Counted from the stretch's first letter, positions 1-9,850 are shown. The stretch is 55,000 bases of DNA from Bacillus sp. HSf4 (GCF_029537375.1 NZ_CP120679.1:40001-95000); one strand, 5' to 3'. Made by a program: numbers and translations. Notes: generated from the letters alone by a model not told the origin.

Positions 1-245
1 GTCATTTCCGCGAGTGCGCTGAATACAAAAAAAGTTGTCAGACCGGCTATCATATAGCCAAGTAAAACAGAAGGACCAGCGGTTTTTATCGATAGTCCCG
101 TCCCTAAAAAAAAGCCTGCGCCAATAATGGAGCCGATGCCAATCAGAGAGAGCTGCCACCATTTCAGTTCTGGCCCCTTTCCCTGCGCTGCTTGTTTTGC
201 CTGCTGATGTTTTACGGTTTGCTTGATGAGATGAGGATCTTTCAT
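1..245 (-). CDS. Amino-acid permease, APC family (5' part only)
   Basis: The minus strand reads from an ATG at 245 to the window edge without a stop, giving 81 codons of a longer protein. A ribosome binding site (AAAGGACTGAG) lies just upstream at about 249-261. After a hydrophilic N-terminus of about 27 residues comes WWQLSLIGIGSIIGAGFFLG, the first transmembrane helix with the glycine-rich IGxIIGxGxF signature of APC-superfamily permeases, followed by a second hydrophobic segment starting near residue 57. The family imports amino acids by cation symport across the cytoplasmic membrane; the substrate cannot be told. It is divergent from csfB. In B. subtilis I remember an rRNA operon, not a permease, at this place, so this is likely a lineage-specific neighbour (inference). 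Confidence 0.85.
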   Translation of the reverse strand, partial: MKDPHLIKQTVKHQQAKQAAQGKGPELKWWQLSLIGIGSIIGAGFFLGTGLSIKTAGPSVLLGYMIAGLTTFFVFSALAEM

Positions 246-418
246 CAGACTCAGTCCTTTTAAAATCGATAAAGGTATTATTTCCATTTTCCCGAATTCT
301 ATCATGAGCAGGTCAAGCTCATTTGCCGGAAAATCCGCACATAGATGACGTTGATACAGACACCTAATGCCCAGCGCCTACATATACTGATCTAACCTTC
401 AAAAACTTTCTTAATTTT

Positions 419-448
419 GTATACAAATATTAAAGGTTGGAAATACTT
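419..448 (+). promoter_or_regulatory. Sigma-F/sigma-G type promoter of csfB
   Basis: GTATAC (419-424) and GGAAATACTT (439-448) match the forespore consensus (GywTA and GGnrAnAnTw) with the starts of the two elements 20 bp apart. Known biology: csfB is switched on by sigma-F in B. subtilis. The same geometry recurs upstream of fin and yabS in this window. Confidence 0.75.
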
Positions 449-468
449 ATACCATGGAGGTGGAATGG

Positions 469-660
469 ATGAGTAAGTCTGATCATGGGGAAACGTGTAT
501 CATTTGTGAACAAACAAAAAGCGAAGGAATTCACCTTTATACTAAATTTTTATGTGAAGATTGCGAAAAAAAGATTATATCGACATCAACGTCCGACCCT
601 CAATACTCTGATTATGTAAAAAAATTAAAAAGTCTCCGCACACCGCCATTGTATTCTTAG
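469..660 (+). CDS. csfB: Anti-sigma-G factor CsfB (Gin)
   Basis: A 63-residue protein with two CxxC pairs (C10/C13 and C29/C32), the zinc-binding knuckle of the CsfB/Gin family. The C-terminal half (ISTSTSDP and the LRTPPLYS end) is close to B. subtilis CsfB as I remember it. The family binds sigma-G, and also sigma-E, and keeps them inactive until the right compartment and stage of sporulation. The ATG at 469 is chosen over the in-frame ATG at 454 because the ribosome binding site GGAGGTGG lies at 456-463, five bases before it. It is monocistronic: forespore promoter upstream, hairpin terminator directly after the stop. Confidence 0.92.
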   Translation: MSKSDHGETCIICEQTKSEGIHLYTKFLCEDCEKKIISTSTSDPQYSDYVKKLKSLRTPPLYS

Positions 661-683
661 ACCGTTTCAAGGTCTTTTTTTTT
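659..683 (+). terminator. Rho-independent terminator of csfB
   Basis: Short stem AGACC/GGTCT (659-663 with 671-675), seven-base loop, then a run of nine T. The stem overlaps the csfB stop codon. Confidence 0.75.
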
Positions 684-701
684 GCCTATCGATCGGGAGT
701 C

Positions 702-730
702 TTTCAGATCCTATCAGAGCACGGTATAAT
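702..730 (+). promoter_or_regulatory. Probable sigma-A promoter of xpaC-yaaN
   Basis: A perfect -10 TATAAT at 725-730 stands about 110 bases before xpaC. The -35 at the right distance (TTTCAG, 702-707, 17-bp spacer) matches the consensus only in part. Confidence 0.45.
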
Positions 731-841
731 AAAGATGGGAAACATGCGGATTGTTTCGGGACATCGGATTGAGATGTCTTTTTTGATATATGACAGCGGC
801 TTTTTAGCTTATGAAAGAATGGATGAGGAGGAGATGATGTG

Positions 842-1459
842 ATGAAACCGATTTGTCATTTTTTACTTCGTACTGTAACCGCAAGTACAATGTCCGTATT
901 CCTTTGGTTTACCAGTTTCTTTGCCTTTGACCAGACATTTCTCCTGTCCTCTCTTTATGCGGCAGGAGCTTGGACTGTCATTTATGCCGGGGGAAAGTGG
1001 TATGGAACCTATTTATTTTTAAGAGACAATCAGCTTACAAGACGCGAATATGCCTATATTAAACAAAATTTGCGGGAAGCAAAAGAGAAAATAGCCCGTT
1101 TAAGAAAAGCGCTGTTTGCAGTGAGAAATATCCAAACGATAAAACAGAATTTTGAAATTTTGCGCATCGTCAGAAGAATTTACACGATCACAAAGAAAGA
1201 GCCGAAGCGTTTTTATCAAGTGGAACGCTTTTATTATCAACACCTTGATTCAATTGTTGAATTGACAGAAAAATATGCTTTGTTAGCCTCACAGCCAAAG
1301 CGGAATGCGAAGCTGGAAGTGTCGTTGAGCGAAACGCGAATGACAATTGACAAGCTTGCAAAACAATTGGAAGAAGACCTTTACTGTCTGCTGAAATCGG
1401 ATATCGAACACCTGGAATTTGAGCTGGATGTCGCCAAAAATTCGTTGAAGAAAAGCTGA
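842..1459 (+). CDS. xpaC: XpaC family membrane protein
   Basis: 205 residues. Two hydrophobic segments lie in the first 60 residues (about 5-30 and 35-55), followed by a charged, helical, probably coiled-coil region rich in Lys, Glu and Arg. This is the layout of XpaC (5-bromo-4-chloroindolyl phosphate hydrolysis protein), whose biochemical role is unclear. A GTG at 839 directly precedes the ATG at 842; the ATG is preferred because AGGAGGAG (826-833) ends eight bases before it. It is followed after 14 bases by yaaN; XpaC and TelA-family genes are paired in many Firmicutes, which suggests they act together, perhaps in an envelope stress response (inference). Confidence 0.88.
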   Translation: MKPICHFLLRTVTASTMSVFLWFTSFFAFDQTFLLSSLYAAGAWTVIYAGGKWYGTYLFLRDNQLTRREYAYIKQNLREAKEKIARLRKALFAVRNIQTIKQNFEILRIVRRIYTITKKEPKRFYQVERFYYQHLDSIVELTEKYALLASQPKRNAKLEVSLSETRMTIDKLAKQLEEDLYCLLKSDIEHLEFELDVAKNSLKKS

Positions 1460-1473
1460 AGGAGGAGAGATGA

Positions 1474-2592
1474 ATGACTGAATCCAATCCTTCACAGCGA
1501 AAGGGCGCGGCGGGACGTGATCTTCTTGTCGATCCTTATGGACAAGGAGCAGATGTATTGTCTGAAAAAAACCGGAGGCGGGCATTGCAGCTGGCTGAAC
1601 AGATTGATCCGAAAAATCACCAGAGCATCACACAATTTGGAGCTCAAACTCAATCAAAACTGGCTGATTTTTCTCATGCCTTTTTGGAGCATGTTCAAAA
1701 GAACGATGCAGGCGAGACCGGAAACGTTTTAGGAGAGCTGGTGAAAAAGCTTAAGCAGGTCAGCCCTGATGAGTTGCAGCCGAAAAAACGGAGCTTCTTT
1801 TCCCGCTTTTTCGGAGGGGGTTCCCATTCCGTCCAAGAGGTTTTATCACGGTACCAAAAAACTGCCGTCCAAATTGACAGAATCAGTGTAAGGCTTGAAT
1901 ATTCCAGAACAGCATTGATCGGTGATCGCAAAATGCTTGATCAGCTTTATGAAAAGAATCGGGAATATTACGAGGCGTTAAATATTTATATTGCCGCCGG
2001 GAGGCTGAAACTGGAGGAATTGCACACAAAAATTATTCCCAAGCTGAAGGAAGAACTAAAAACGGAGCGGCATCATATGGCCGCCCACGACATAAACGAT
2101 ATGATTCAGTTTGCCGACCGGCTGGAAAAACGTCTCTACGATTTAACAGTGAGCAGGCAGATTACGCTGCAAAGCGCGGCGCAAATCCAGCTCATTCAGC
2201 ATACAAACCAAGTATTGGCCGAAAAGATCCAGTCTTCAATTATAACAGCCATTCCTCTGTGGAAAAACCAGGTGGCTATTGCGCTTGCCCTGCTGAGGCA
2301 GCACCGCGCTGCAGAAACGCAAAAGCAAGTCTCCGACACGACAAATGAGCTTCTCATCAAAAATGCAGAGATGCTGAAAGCCAATTCAGTTGAAATCGCC
2401 AAAGAGAAAGAACGCGGCTTCGTCGACATTGAAACCTTGAAAAAAGTGCAGGACAATTTAATCGGCATAATTGAAGAGACCCTCAACATTCAAGAAGAGG
2501 GACAGGCAAAACGGCTGAAGGCTGAAGAAAAAATAAGGCAGCTTGAGGGAGATTTTAAAATGAAGCTTATGAATATGAAAGACGATCGGTAA
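1474..2592 (+). CDS. yaaN: TelA-like toxic anion resistance family protein YaaN
   Basis: 372 residues, cytoplasmic, without signal peptide. The sequence is largely alpha-helical with long charged stretches, and contains the block KKRSFFSRFFGGG near residue 105 followed by helical repeats, as in the TelA/KlaA family named for tellurite resistance plasmids. The molecular function is not established; relatives contribute to resistance against toxic anions and nisin-type stress. It is translated from ATG with AAGGAGGAGAG just upstream. It lies 14 bases after xpaC and is probably cotranscribed with it. No terminator is visible before yaaO. Confidence 0.9.
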   Translation: MTESNPSQRKGAAGRDLLVDPYGQGADVLSEKNRRRALQLAEQIDPKNHQSITQFGAQTQSKLADFSHAFLEHVQKNDAGETGNVLGELVKKLKQVSPDELQPKKRSFFSRFFGGGSHSVQEVLSRYQKTAVQIDRISVRLEYSRTALIGDRKMLDQLYEKNREYYEALNIYIAAGRLKLEELHTKIIPKLKEELKTERHHMAAHDINDMIQFADRLEKRLYDLTVSRQITLQSAAQIQLIQHTNQVLAEKIQSSIITAIPLWKNQVAIALALLRQHRAAETQKQVSDTTNELLIKNAEMLKANSVEIAKEKERGFVDIETLKKVQDNLIGIIEETLNIQEEGQAKRLKAEEKIRQLEGDFKMKLMNMKDDR

Positions 2593-2610
2593 ATTTCCAA
2601 AAGGTCTTCC

Positions 2611-2639
2611 TTTAAGTCAGGCATTTTCAAAGGTATAAT
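2611..2639 (+). promoter_or_regulatory. Possible sigma-A promoter of yaaO-tmk operon
   Basis: Perfect -10 TATAAT at 2634-2639; the -35 region (TTTAAG at 2611-2616, 17-bp spacer) is weak. The leader (about 80 bases) contains a small imperfect hairpin around CCGG/CCGG (2686-2702) with no T run. Confidence 0.4.
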
Positions 2640-2726
2640 AAGGTCAGCATCCACTTGATGAGAGATGTTTGAATAAAGAGAGATGCCGGGAAGGATTTCC
2701 GGGCTTACATAAAAGGATCGGTATAC

Positions 2727-4163
2727 ATGAAAACACCTTTATATACAGCATTGGTTCACCATGCAGAAGGAAATCATCAATCTTTTCACGTTCCGGGACA
2801 TCACAATGGAGATGTCTTTTTTGATGAAGCGAGAACCCTGTTTGAATCCATCCTGAAAATCGATGTCACCGAATTGACGGGTCTTGATGATTTACATGAG
2901 CCGTCAGGTGTTATAAAGGAAGCACAGGATTTAACCTCAGAGCTTTTTGGTGCAAAAGAAAGTTTTTTTCTCGTTAACGGATCAACGGTCGGCAATCTGG
3001 CCATGATTCTTTCAGTCTGCGGACCGGGTGATGTCCTGCTCGTTCAGCGAAATTGCCACAAGTCGGTATTTCATGCGGTTGAACTGTCGGGCGCCCAGCC
3101 GGTGTTTTTGACGCCTGAAGTGGATGATGCGCTTGATGTTCCAACCCATGTTCTGCAAAAGACCGTCCAAGATGCGATTTTAAAGCATCCGTCGGCAAAA
3201 GGGCTGATGCTGACATATCCTAATTACTACGGACATGCCGTCAACCTTCAACCCGTTATCGCTGAAGCCCATAAGCATGACATACCTGTCTTAGTCGATG
3301 AAGCCCATGGCGCCCATTTTATATTGGGCCGTCCATTTCCCCAGCCGGCATTAGAAGCGGGTGCGGATGCCGTCGTACAGTCAGCACATAAAACGCTGCC
3401 GGCGATGACAATGGGCTCCTACCTTCACCTTAACAGCGGGAGAATCAACAGGGACAGGCTGAAGCATTATGTGACCGTACTTCAAAGCAGCAGCCCTTCC
3501 TATCCGATTATGGCTTCTTTGGATTTAGCCAGGGCCTATGCCGAGGAGATCATAAAATCGCATAGAATAACAAAGATTGAAAAAGGGATCAATGAAATAA
3601 AAGAGCATTTCTTCAAAATCAAAGGACTGGAAATCGTAGAACCGGCTGATCCCGGCGTTCGGCAGGACCCTTTGAAGCTTTGTGTCAGGTCGCTTCATGG
3701 CCACTCCGGCTATGAATTGAAAAGCATCTTTGAGGCGAACGGGGTCCATCCCGAGTTAGCAGATGAAAAGCAGGTGCTGTTCATCCTTCCACTGGAGGGG
3801 AAAAGCAGACTCGCACCGGAGCTCATCAGGAAGATTGAAAAGGGAATCGATCACTGGCCGGCCGCCAAGCAAAGCCGATCCCGGATCGAGCTGCCTATAG
3901 AAAAAATCACCACCTTGCCTTTTGAAAAAAGCGTCCTTTCCTCTTTGAAAAAAGAGGCGGTGCCATTGAGCAGGGCTGCCGGCAGAATCAGCGCCGAGCA
4001 GGTGATTCCATATCCGCCCGGCATTCCTTTGATCATGGCGGGGGAAAGAATAACCGAAGAGAGCATCAGCCAGTTGTCACGGCTTATCGACCTGAATGTT
4101 CACATTCAGGGAGGCGTTCACTTGGAGGATAAACAAATAACTGTCTATATAGAAGAGGAGTAA
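2727..4163 (+). CDS. yaaO: PLP-dependent Orn/Lys/Arg decarboxylase family protein YaaO
   Basis: 478 residues, the short Gram-positive form of the group III (fold type I) amino-acid decarboxylases, lacking the long wing domain of the E. coli enzymes. HVPGHHNGD near the N-terminus, [10 protein letters not shown] (Asp contacting the cofactor pyridine nitrogen) and [10 protein letters not shown] with the Schiff-base lysine K222 are all present, so the active site looks intact. The likely reaction is decarboxylation of lysine, ornithine or arginine to the polyamine precursor; the substrate cannot be assigned from sequence, and B. subtilis has a better characterised paralogue, SpeA. The stop codon is two bases before tmk, so the two are translationally linked. 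Confidence 0.9.
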   Translation: MKTPLYTALVHHAEGNHQSFHVPGHHNGDVFFDEARTLFESILKIDVTELTGLDDLHEPSGVIKEAQDLTSELFGAKESFFLVNGSTVGNLAMILSVCGPGDVLLVQRNCHKSVFHAVELSGAQPVFLTPEVDDALDVPTHVLQKTVQDAILKHPSAKGLMLTYPNYYGHAVNLQPVIAEAHKHDIPVLVDEAHGAHFILGRPFPQPALEAGADAVVQSAHKTLPAMTMGSYLHLNSGRINRDRLKHYVTVLQSSSPSYPIMASLDLARAYAEEIIKSHRITKIEKGINEIKEHFFKIKGLEIVEPADPGVRQDPLKLCVRSLHGHSGYELKSIFEANGVHPELADEKQVLFILPLEGKSRLAPELIRKIEKGIDHWPAAKQSRSRIELPIEKITTLPFEKSVLSSLKKEAVPLSRAAGRISAEQVIPYPPGIPLIMAGERITEESISQLSRLIDLNVHIQGGVHLEDKQITVYIEEE

Positions 4164-4165
4164 TC

Positions 4166-4801
4166 ATGAGCGGTTTATTTATTACTTTTGAAGGTCCTGA
4201 AGGTGCAGGAAAAACAACCGTCCTTGAGGCCGCAGCCCAAATATTGATGAAAAACGGCCATTCCGTTCTTGCAACAAGAGAACCGGGAGGCATTGACATA
4301 TCCGAACAGATTCGCGAAGTCATTCTTAATCCGAAAAATACGGATATGGACCCTAAAACAGAGGCGCTTTTATATGCAGCGGCAAGGAGGCAGCACCTTG
4401 TTGAAAAAGTCAAACCCGCCCTTGATAAGGGGCAAATCGTCTTGTGCGACCGGTTCATCGACAGCTCCTTGGCTTATCAAGGATATGCAAGGGGACTTGG
4501 AATGGACGAAGTTCTTTCTGTCAACCAGTTTGCGATCGGCGGTATGATGCCGGATGTGACCATTTTCTTTGCGATTGAACCCGAGGAAGGCCTCAAACGG
4601 ATCAATGCAAATGAAGACCGGGAAAAGAACCGTCTCGATCTTGAACAAATTCACTTTCACAAGCGGGTTCAGGAAGGCTACCAAGAGGCGATCAAACGGT
4701 TTCCCGACCGTTTTCAAACGGTTGACGCCAGCCAGACATTTGAAGATGTATTAAAAAGGGTAAATCAAATTATTAATGAAGCGTTAAAAAATCGACTGTG
4801 A
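4166..4801 (+). CDS. tmk: Thymidylate kinase
   Basis: 211 residues. Phosphorylates dTMP to dTDP with ATP, an essential step for DNA synthesis. The P-loop GPEGAGKT is at residues 10-17, the dTMP-binding TREPGG follows near residue 37, and DRF at 95-97 followed by [13 protein letters not shown] matches the family. The lid has arginine residues in the [10 protein letters not shown] segment, as in type II kinases. Start ATG follows GAGGAG by five bases and lies two bases after yaaO. In Firmicutes tmk is typically upstream of holB, as here, with the c-di-AMP receptor gene darA between them. Confidence 0.97.
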   Translation: MSGLFITFEGPEGAGKTTVLEAAAQILMKNGHSVLATREPGGIDISEQIREVILNPKNTDMDPKTEALLYAAARRQHLVEKVKPALDKGQIVLCDRFIDSSLAYQGYARGLGMDEVLSVNQFAIGGMMPDVTIFFAIEPEEGLKRINANEDREKNRLDLEQIHFHKRVQEGYQEAIKRFPDRFQTVDASQTFEDVLKRVNQIINEALKNRL

Positions 4802-4806
4802 CCTGA

Positions 4807-5205
<399 letters not shown>

Positions 5206-5216
5206 GGGTTGAGGAT

Positions 5217-5657
5217 ATGAAAATAAGTCAAGAACTGCGGACGATGATAGAAAAACAGCAGGCTCCTGCAATCAGAGGAGAAAATGCTGCTGCTTCTTTT
5301 AAGGAAAAGATGAATATACAAAGCGGTAAGCTCAGGTTTGAACAGCTGACGATGCTTTTGACCGATATCGAAACGTTTGGCAAAAGACTGACGAAATCAA
5401 GAAACTTCAAGGACTTGGCAAGATTTAAAGGCTTGATCAAACGTTTTGTGAAAGAAGCCGTGGAAAACGGTTTAACGCTTGAGAATTCAAGGAGTTTCGA
5501 TTTATACGGAAACAGCAGAACGCTAAGCATCGTCAAGGAGCTTGACGAAAAGCTTGTACAGTTGACAGAGGAATTAATGGATCAAGAAAAGCCCTCTATC
5601 GAATTGTTGGAACGAATTGGGGAAATAAAGGGTTTATTGATAAACCTTTACACATAG
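5217..5657 (+). CDS. yaaR: DUF327 family protein YaaR
   Basis: 146 residues, soluble, mainly helical, with no catalytic motif that I can see. It belongs to the YaaR/DUF327 family found between darA and holB in Bacillus. The function is unknown. It begins 11 bases after darA with a modest ribosome binding site (AAGGGTTGAGGA overlapping the darA stop), and ends 11 bases before holB. Confidence 0.88.
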   Translation: MKISQELRTMIEKQQAPAIRGENAAASFKEKMNIQSGKLRFEQLTMLLTDIETFGKRLTKSRNFKDLARFKGLIKRFVKEAVENGLTLENSRSFDLYGNSRTLSIVKELDEKLVQLTEELMDQEKPSIELLERIGEIKGLLINLYT

Positions 5658-5668
5658 AGAGTGATGGT

Positions 5669-6658
5669 ATGGCTACAACCTGGACAGACATGCAAAAGCT
5701 TCAGCCGCGTGTCATGAAGCTTTTGCAAAACAGTATAGAAAGAAATCGTCTTGCACACGCTTATTTGTTTGAAGGCCGTAAAGGAACAGGCAAGCTGGAT
5801 GCGGCCATATTGCTGGCGAAAAGTTTTTTTTGTCTGGAAAACGGTGCGGAACCTTGTGAATCCTGCCGAAACTGTCAGCGGATTTCTTCCGGCAACCATC
5901 CTGACGTACACGTCGTTCATCCTGATGGCTTATCCATCAAAAAAGGACAGATTCAGGCTCTTCAAGAGGAATTTTCAAAAACGGGCTTGGAATCGCATAA
6001 AAAGCTGTACATTATCTCCCATGCAGACCAGATGACGGCAAATGCGGCCAACAGTCTGCTGAAATTTTTGGAAGAGCCGAACAGCGATACGATAGCCATT
6101 CTTTTAACGGAACAGCAGCACAAGCTGCTTGATACGATTATATCGCGGTGTCAGGTTCTGTCTTTTCAATCGCTTTTGCCCGAATCGATTGAAAAGGAGC
6201 TGATCAAGCAAGGCGTCACACAGCAACTTGCTGCGATTTTGTCGAATATGACCAACAATTTATCGGAAGCGCTCGAATTAAGTCGAAATGATCAGTTTGC
6301 AGAGACGAGAGCGAAAGTGATAAAATTGTATGAAGTCTTACACCAGCGAAAAGGACATGCTTTTTTCTATATTCAAGATCAGTGGATGCCCTTTTTTAAG
6401 GAGAAAGACCATCAAGAAATGGGTCTTGATATGCTTTTATTTATATATCGTGATGTGTTGTCTATTCAGATCGGACATGAAGATAAAATATTATTTCAGG
6501 ACTTATTCCAATCATTAAAACAGCACGCGCTGCAATCAACACAACAAAGAGTGACAAACCAGATTCTTGCTGTTTTAGAAGCAAAAAAACGGCTTTATTC
6601 CAATGTGAATGCCCAAGGTTTAATGGAGCACTTGGTTTTAATGCTGCAGGAGGGATAA
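5669..6658 (+). CDS. holB: DNA polymerase III delta-prime subunit
   Basis: 329 residues. Delta-prime is part of the clamp loader that places the beta sliding clamp on primed DNA. The N-terminal AAA+ domain has a P-loop-like GRKGTGK segment (about residues 32-38), a four-cysteine zinc module (C55, C63, C66, C69) and the SRC motif in TIISRCQVLSF, the arginine-finger motif of clamp-loader subunits. LLKFLEEPN is also typical. The C-terminal third is the more variable collar domain. It ends two bases before the TTG start of ricT. Confidence 0.95.
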   Translation: MATTWTDMQKLQPRVMKLLQNSIERNRLAHAYLFEGRKGTGKLDAAILLAKSFFCLENGAEPCESCRNCQRISSGNHPDVHVVHPDGLSIKKGQIQALQEEFSKTGLESHKKLYIISHADQMTANAANSLLKFLEEPNSDTIAILLTEQQHKLLDTIISRCQVLSFQSLLPESIEKELIKQGVTQQLAAILSNMTNNLSEALELSRNDQFAETRAKVIKLYEVLHQRKGHAFFYIQDQWMPFFKEKDHQEMGLDMLLFIYRDVLSIQIGHEDKILFQDLFQSLKQHALQSTQQRVTNQILAVLEAKKRLYSNVNAQGLMEHLVLMLQEG

Positions 6659-6660
6659 GC

Positions 6661-7488
6661 TTGTATAACGTCATAGGTGTTCGCTTTAAAAAAGCGGGCA
6701 AAATTTATTATTTTGATCCAAACGGATTTCAGATAGATAAAGACAGCTGCGTCATCGTTGAAACGGTTCGCGGCGTTGAATACGGGCAGGTTGTCATCGC
6801 GAATAAGAAGGTGGACGAAAACGACGTTGTGCTGCCGTTGAAAAAAGTGATCAGGGTGGCGGATGAACGCGACCGGCTGATTGTGGAAGAAAATCAGGAA
6901 GCTGCACTTTCCGCCTTTGACGTATGCCAGAAAAAGGTCAATGAACACGGCTTGGAAATGAAATTGGTCGATGTCGAGTTTACCTTTGACCGAAACAAGG
7001 TTATTTTTTATTTTACGGCCGACGGAAGAGTGGACTTCAGAGAGCTTGTTAAGGATTTGGCATCCATCTTTAAAACGAGAATCGAACTGAGACAGATCGG
7101 TGTAAGAGATGAAGCCAAGATGCTGGGCGGCATCGGGCCTTGCGGAAGAATGCTGTGCTGTTCGACGTTTCTTGGCGATTTTGAACCGGTTTCTATCAAA
7201 ATGGCAAAAGACCAAAATCTGTCCCTTAATCCAACGAAGATTTCCGGTCTATGCGGACGGCTGATGTGCTGTCTGAAATACGAAAACGATGAATACGAAA
7301 CAGCCAAAGAACAGCTTCCGGATATCGGAGAAGTGATCGCCACGTCCAACGGACCGGCAAAGGTCGTCGGACTGAATATTCTCGAACGCATCCTGCAAGT
7401 CGAATTGACAGATTGCGAAAAAGTCGTTGAATACACGTGGGATGAGCTGTTGCAAGAAGGTGTCGTATCTGCACAAACCACAGATTGA
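6661..7488 (+). CDS. ricT: RicT (YaaT), PSP1 domain protein of the Ric RNA-maturation complex
   Basis: 275 residues, starting at TTG with GGAGGG ending seven bases or so upstream. The PSP1 C-terminal domain carries six cysteines in two clusters (C161, C166, C167 and C198, C203, C204). In B. subtilis RicT works with RicA and RicF (YmcA, YlbF), binds iron-sulfur clusters, and is needed for RNase Y-dependent cleavage of many operon mRNAs, and hence for sporulation, competence and biofilm formation. The stop TGA overlaps an out-of-use TTG at 7485; yabA starts 14 bases later. Confidence 0.95.
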   Translation: MYNVIGVRFKKAGKIYYFDPNGFQIDKDSCVIVETVRGVEYGQVVIANKKVDENDVVLPLKKVIRVADERDRLIVEENQEAALSAFDVCQKKVNEHGLEMKLVDVEFTFDRNKVIFYFTADGRVDFRELVKDLASIFKTRIELRQIGVRDEAKMLGGIGPCGRMLCCSTFLGDFEPVSIKMAKDQNLSLNPTKISGLCGRLMCCLKYENDEYETAKEQLPDIGEVIATSNGPAKVVGLNILERILQVELTDCEKVVEYTWDELLQEGVVSAQTTD

Positions 7489-7502
7489 CGAGGTGTGAAA
7501 CC

Positions 7503-7865
7503 TTGGATAAAAAAGAATTGTTTGATACAGTCATAAGTTTAGAAGAACAAATCGGATCCCTGTACCGGCAGCTTGGAGACCTTAAGCAGCACATCGGGGA
7601 AATGATCGAAGAAAATAATCATTTGCAGCTGGAAAACGAACATCTGCGGAAGCGGTTGGAAGAGACAGATCAAAGGCTGAATGCGGCAAAAGCGGATGAG
7701 AAAGAGATAAAAGCGGAAAAGACAGGGCATGCTGATATTGGAGAGGGCCACGATAATTTGGCGCGCCTGTATCAGGAGGGCTTCCACATCTGCAATATCC
7801 ATTACGGAAGCGTCCGCAAAGAAGGAGACTGTCTGTTCTGCCTGTCGTTTTTAAATAAAAAATAA
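7503..7865 (+). CDS. yabA: DNA replication initiation control protein YabA
   Basis: 120 residues. The N-terminal two thirds form a leucine/glutamate-rich coiled coil that tetramerises; the C-terminal part has the zinc-binding pattern H..CNIH....C..C in the segment [18 protein letters not shown]. YabA bridges DnaA and the DnaN clamp and limits re-initiation at oriC. The TTG at 7503 is preferred over an in-frame TTG at 7485 because GAGGTG lies at 7489-7495 and the resulting start (MDKKELFDT) matches B. subtilis YabA. Placement beside holB fits its link to the replisome. Confidence 0.95.
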   Translation: MDKKELFDTVISLEEQIGSLYRQLGDLKQHIGEMIEENNHLQLENEHLRKRLEETDQRLNAAKADEKEIKAEKTGHADIGEGHDNLARLYQEGFHICNIHYGSVRKEGDCLFCLSFLNKK

Positions 7866-7869
7866 AAGC

Positions 7870-7898
7870 AAGGGCTTCCGGCAGACGGAAGCCCTTTT
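7870..7898 (+). terminator. Terminator/attenuator between yabA and yabB
   Basis: Perfect 11-bp stem AAGGGCTTCCG/CGGAAGCCCTT with a five-base loop, followed by only four T. It probably reduces rather than stops transcription into yabB. Confidence 0.75.
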
Positions 7899-7921
7899 CA
7901 CAGGACAGAAAGGGAAAAAAC

Positions 7922-8665
7922 ATGATTCAATTAAAAGATGATGAACGACTCGATTATTTGCTGGCAGAAGATATGAAAATCGTGCAAAGTCCGACGGTTT
8001 TTGCGTTTTCTTTAGATGCGGTGCTGCTGTCAAAGTTCGCCTATGTTCCCATCCAAAAAGGGAAAATCATTGATTTATGCACAGGCAACGGGATTGTTCC
8101 GCTGCTTCTCAGCACCCGTTCAAAAGCGGACATCACCGGGGTTGAAATCCAGGAAAGGCTTTATGATATGGCGCTTCGCAGTGTGGCCTACAACAATCTG
8201 GAACAGCAGATTGATCTCATCAGGGATGATTTGAACAATATGCCGCAGGTGCTTGGCTATAACAAAGCTGATGTTGTCACTTGCAATCCCCCTTATTTTA
8301 AAACTCCGCAAAAAACGGAGCAAAACCTGAATGAACACCTGGCTATAGCCAGACATGAAATTTACTGCACGCTGGAAGATGTGATTCGAGTCAGCAGCAA
8401 GCTTTTAAAACAAGGCGGAAAGCTGGCTCTCGTTCACAGGCCGGGCAGATTGCTCGAAATCTTTGAATTAATGAAGGCATATCAGATTGAACCGAAACGT
8501 GTGCAATTCGTTTATCCGAAACAGAGCAAAGAAGCTAATACCATTCTGGTGGAAGGCATTAAAGACGGCAGGCCCGACCTTAAAATTTTGTCTCCTCTGT
8601 TTGTATATGACGAGAATGACCAATATACAAACGAGATAAGGAAGATTTTATATGGAGACAAATGA
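7922..8665 (+). CDS. yabB: tRNA1(Val) (adenine-37 N6) methyltransferase family protein YabB
   Basis: 247 residues. A class I S-adenosylmethionine methyltransferase: motif I is [15 protein letters not shown] and motif IV is N122-P123-P124-Y125, typical of N6-adenine methylation. The closest characterised relative by type is E. coli TrmN6 (YfiC), which methylates A37 of tRNA1(Val); target in Bacillus is inferred. The reading frame overlaps yazA by 14 bases, so translation is coupled. Confidence 0.88.
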   Translation: MIQLKDDERLDYLLAEDMKIVQSPTVFAFSLDAVLLSKFAYVPIQKGKIIDLCTGNGIVPLLLSTRSKADITGVEIQERLYDMALRSVAYNNLEQQIDLIRDDLNNMPQVLGYNKADVVTCNPPYFKTPQKTEQNLNEHLAIARHEIYCTLEDVIRVSSKLLKQGGKLALVHRPGRLLEIFELMKAYQIEPKRVQFVYPKQSKEANTILVEGIKDGRPDLKILSPLFVYDENDQYTNEIRKILYGDK

Positions 8666-9002
8666 TCATTACTTTTATGTGCTGTCATGTGCCGACGGCA
8701 GCTTATATGCGGGCTATACGAACAATCTCGAAAAACGACTGAAAACCCACAATGACGGAAAGGGCGCCAAATATACAAGAGCGAGGCTGCCGGTCACGCT
8801 CCATTATGCGGAGCGCTTTCCAACAAAACGGGAGGCGATGCAAGCTGAGTATTATTTCAAAAAATTATCGAGAAAAAACAAAGAACATTATATAGAAGAA
8901 AAGCAAAAACGAAGGGAGGCTGTTGATCATCAATCGACAAAAGAGCTTTGCTCAACAATCAGAGATGGGCATTCTATACCTCGTGCCGACGCCAATCGGT
9001 AA
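8652..9002 (+). CDS. yazA: GIY-YIG nuclease superfamily protein YazA
   Basis: 116 residues with a single GIY-YIG domain: [18 protein letters not shown] holds the Y-V-L / Y-A-G-Y signature and [19 protein letters not shown] the conserved arginine and histidine; [12 protein letters not shown] carries the glutamate of the UPF0213 family. Role unknown; such stand-alone domains resemble the UvrC and SLX1 nuclease core. The last 80 bases overlap rsmI out of frame, and the tail after about residue 90 is longer than I remember for B. subtilis (99 residues). Confidence 0.88.
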   Translation: METNDHYFYVLSCADGSLYAGYTNNLEKRLKTHNDGKGAKYTRARLPVTLHYAERFPTKREAMQAEYYFKKLSRKNKEHYIEEKQKRREAVDHQSTKELCSTIRDGHSIPRADANR

Positions 9003-9801
9003 TTTGGAGGATATGACATTTCGGGCCATTGATACATTGAAAGAGGCTGACGTCATCGCCGCGGAGGACACACGGCAGACAAAGAAACTGTGCCATGTCT
9101 ATCAAATTGAAACACAGCTGGTCAGCTATCATGAACATAACAAAGAAAGCAGCGGACATAAAATTTTGGAATGGCTGAAGGATGGGAAAAATGTCGCTTT
9201 GGTCAGCGATGCGGGCATGCCGACAATCTCTGATCCAGGCGCCGAAATCGTCCGCGATTTTATCGCGATCGGCGGGTACGTTGTGCCTCTGCCGGGGGCG
9301 AATGCGGCTATGACCGCGCTGATCGCTTCGGGCATCGCTCCCCAGCCATTCTTCTTTTTCGGCTTTTTGGACCGGAATAAACGCGAAAGAAAAAAGCAGC
9401 TTGAGGCGTTGAAAAACAGGCGGGAAACGATGATTTTTTACGAATCTCCCCATCGGCTCAAGGAAACGCTGACGGCGATTTACGATGTGTTTGGCAACCG
9501 CAACATTGCCGTGACAAGAGAGCTGACAAAGAAATTTGAAGAATTTATAAGAGGGACGATCGAAGAAGTGCTGGCATGGACCGAGCAGGAGCAAGTGCGC
9601 GGAGAATTTTGCCTTGTGATTGAAGGGGCCGGCGAAGAGGTTGTCGAAGAAGCGCTTTGGTGGGAGAATCTATCAGAAAAAGAACATGTTGAATATTATA
9701 TCGGCAAAGGACTCCATTCGAAAGAAGCGATCAAAAAAACCGCTGCCGACCGAAGCGTTCCCAAACGAAAAATTTATGAAGCCTACCATATACAAAACTA
9801 A
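8923..9801 (+). CDS. rsmI: 16S rRNA (cytidine-1402 2'-O) methyltransferase
   Basis: 292 residues, tetrapyrrole-methylase fold. [20 protein letters not shown] and the glycine-rich LVSDAGMPTISDPG are diagnostic of RsmI, which methylates C1402 in the decoding centre of the 30S subunit. The TTG at 8923 is close to its ribosome binding site (GGGAGG, 8914-8919, three-base spacer); an ATG at 8965 just before GILYLVP is the alternative start. It overlaps the 3' end of yazA. It closes the plus-strand run that begins at yaaO and converges on abrB. Confidence 0.94.
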   Translation: MIINRQKSFAQQSEMGILYLVPTPIGNLEDMTFRAIDTLKEADVIAAEDTRQTKKLCHVYQIETQLVSYHEHNKESSGHKILEWLKDGKNVALVSDAGMPTISDPGAEIVRDFIAIGGYVVPLPGANAAMTALIASGIAPQPFFFFGFLDRNKRERKKQLEALKNRRETMIFYESPHRLKETLTAIYDVFGNRNIAVTRELTKKFEEFIRGTIEEVLAWTEQEQVRGEFCLVIEGAGEEVVEEALWWENLSEKEHVEYYIGKGLHSKEAIKKTAADRSVPKRKIYEAYHIQN

Positions 9802-9835
9802 AAAAACCGCTCTTGCTTCCGCAAGAACGGTTTTT
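9802..9835. terminator. Bidirectional terminator between rsmI and abrB
   Basis: A-run, stem ACCG.TCTTGC / GCAAGA.CGGT with one mismatch, four-base loop, T-run. The flanking A and T runs allow it to serve both the rsmI transcript and the converging abrB transcript. Confidence 0.85.
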
Positions 9836-9850
9836 GTATAATCAAAATAA

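Noticed and set aside
2686..2702. Hairpin in the yaaO leader as a riboswitch or terminator
   Set aside because: Only about six base pairs with a bulge and no T run; too weak to call.
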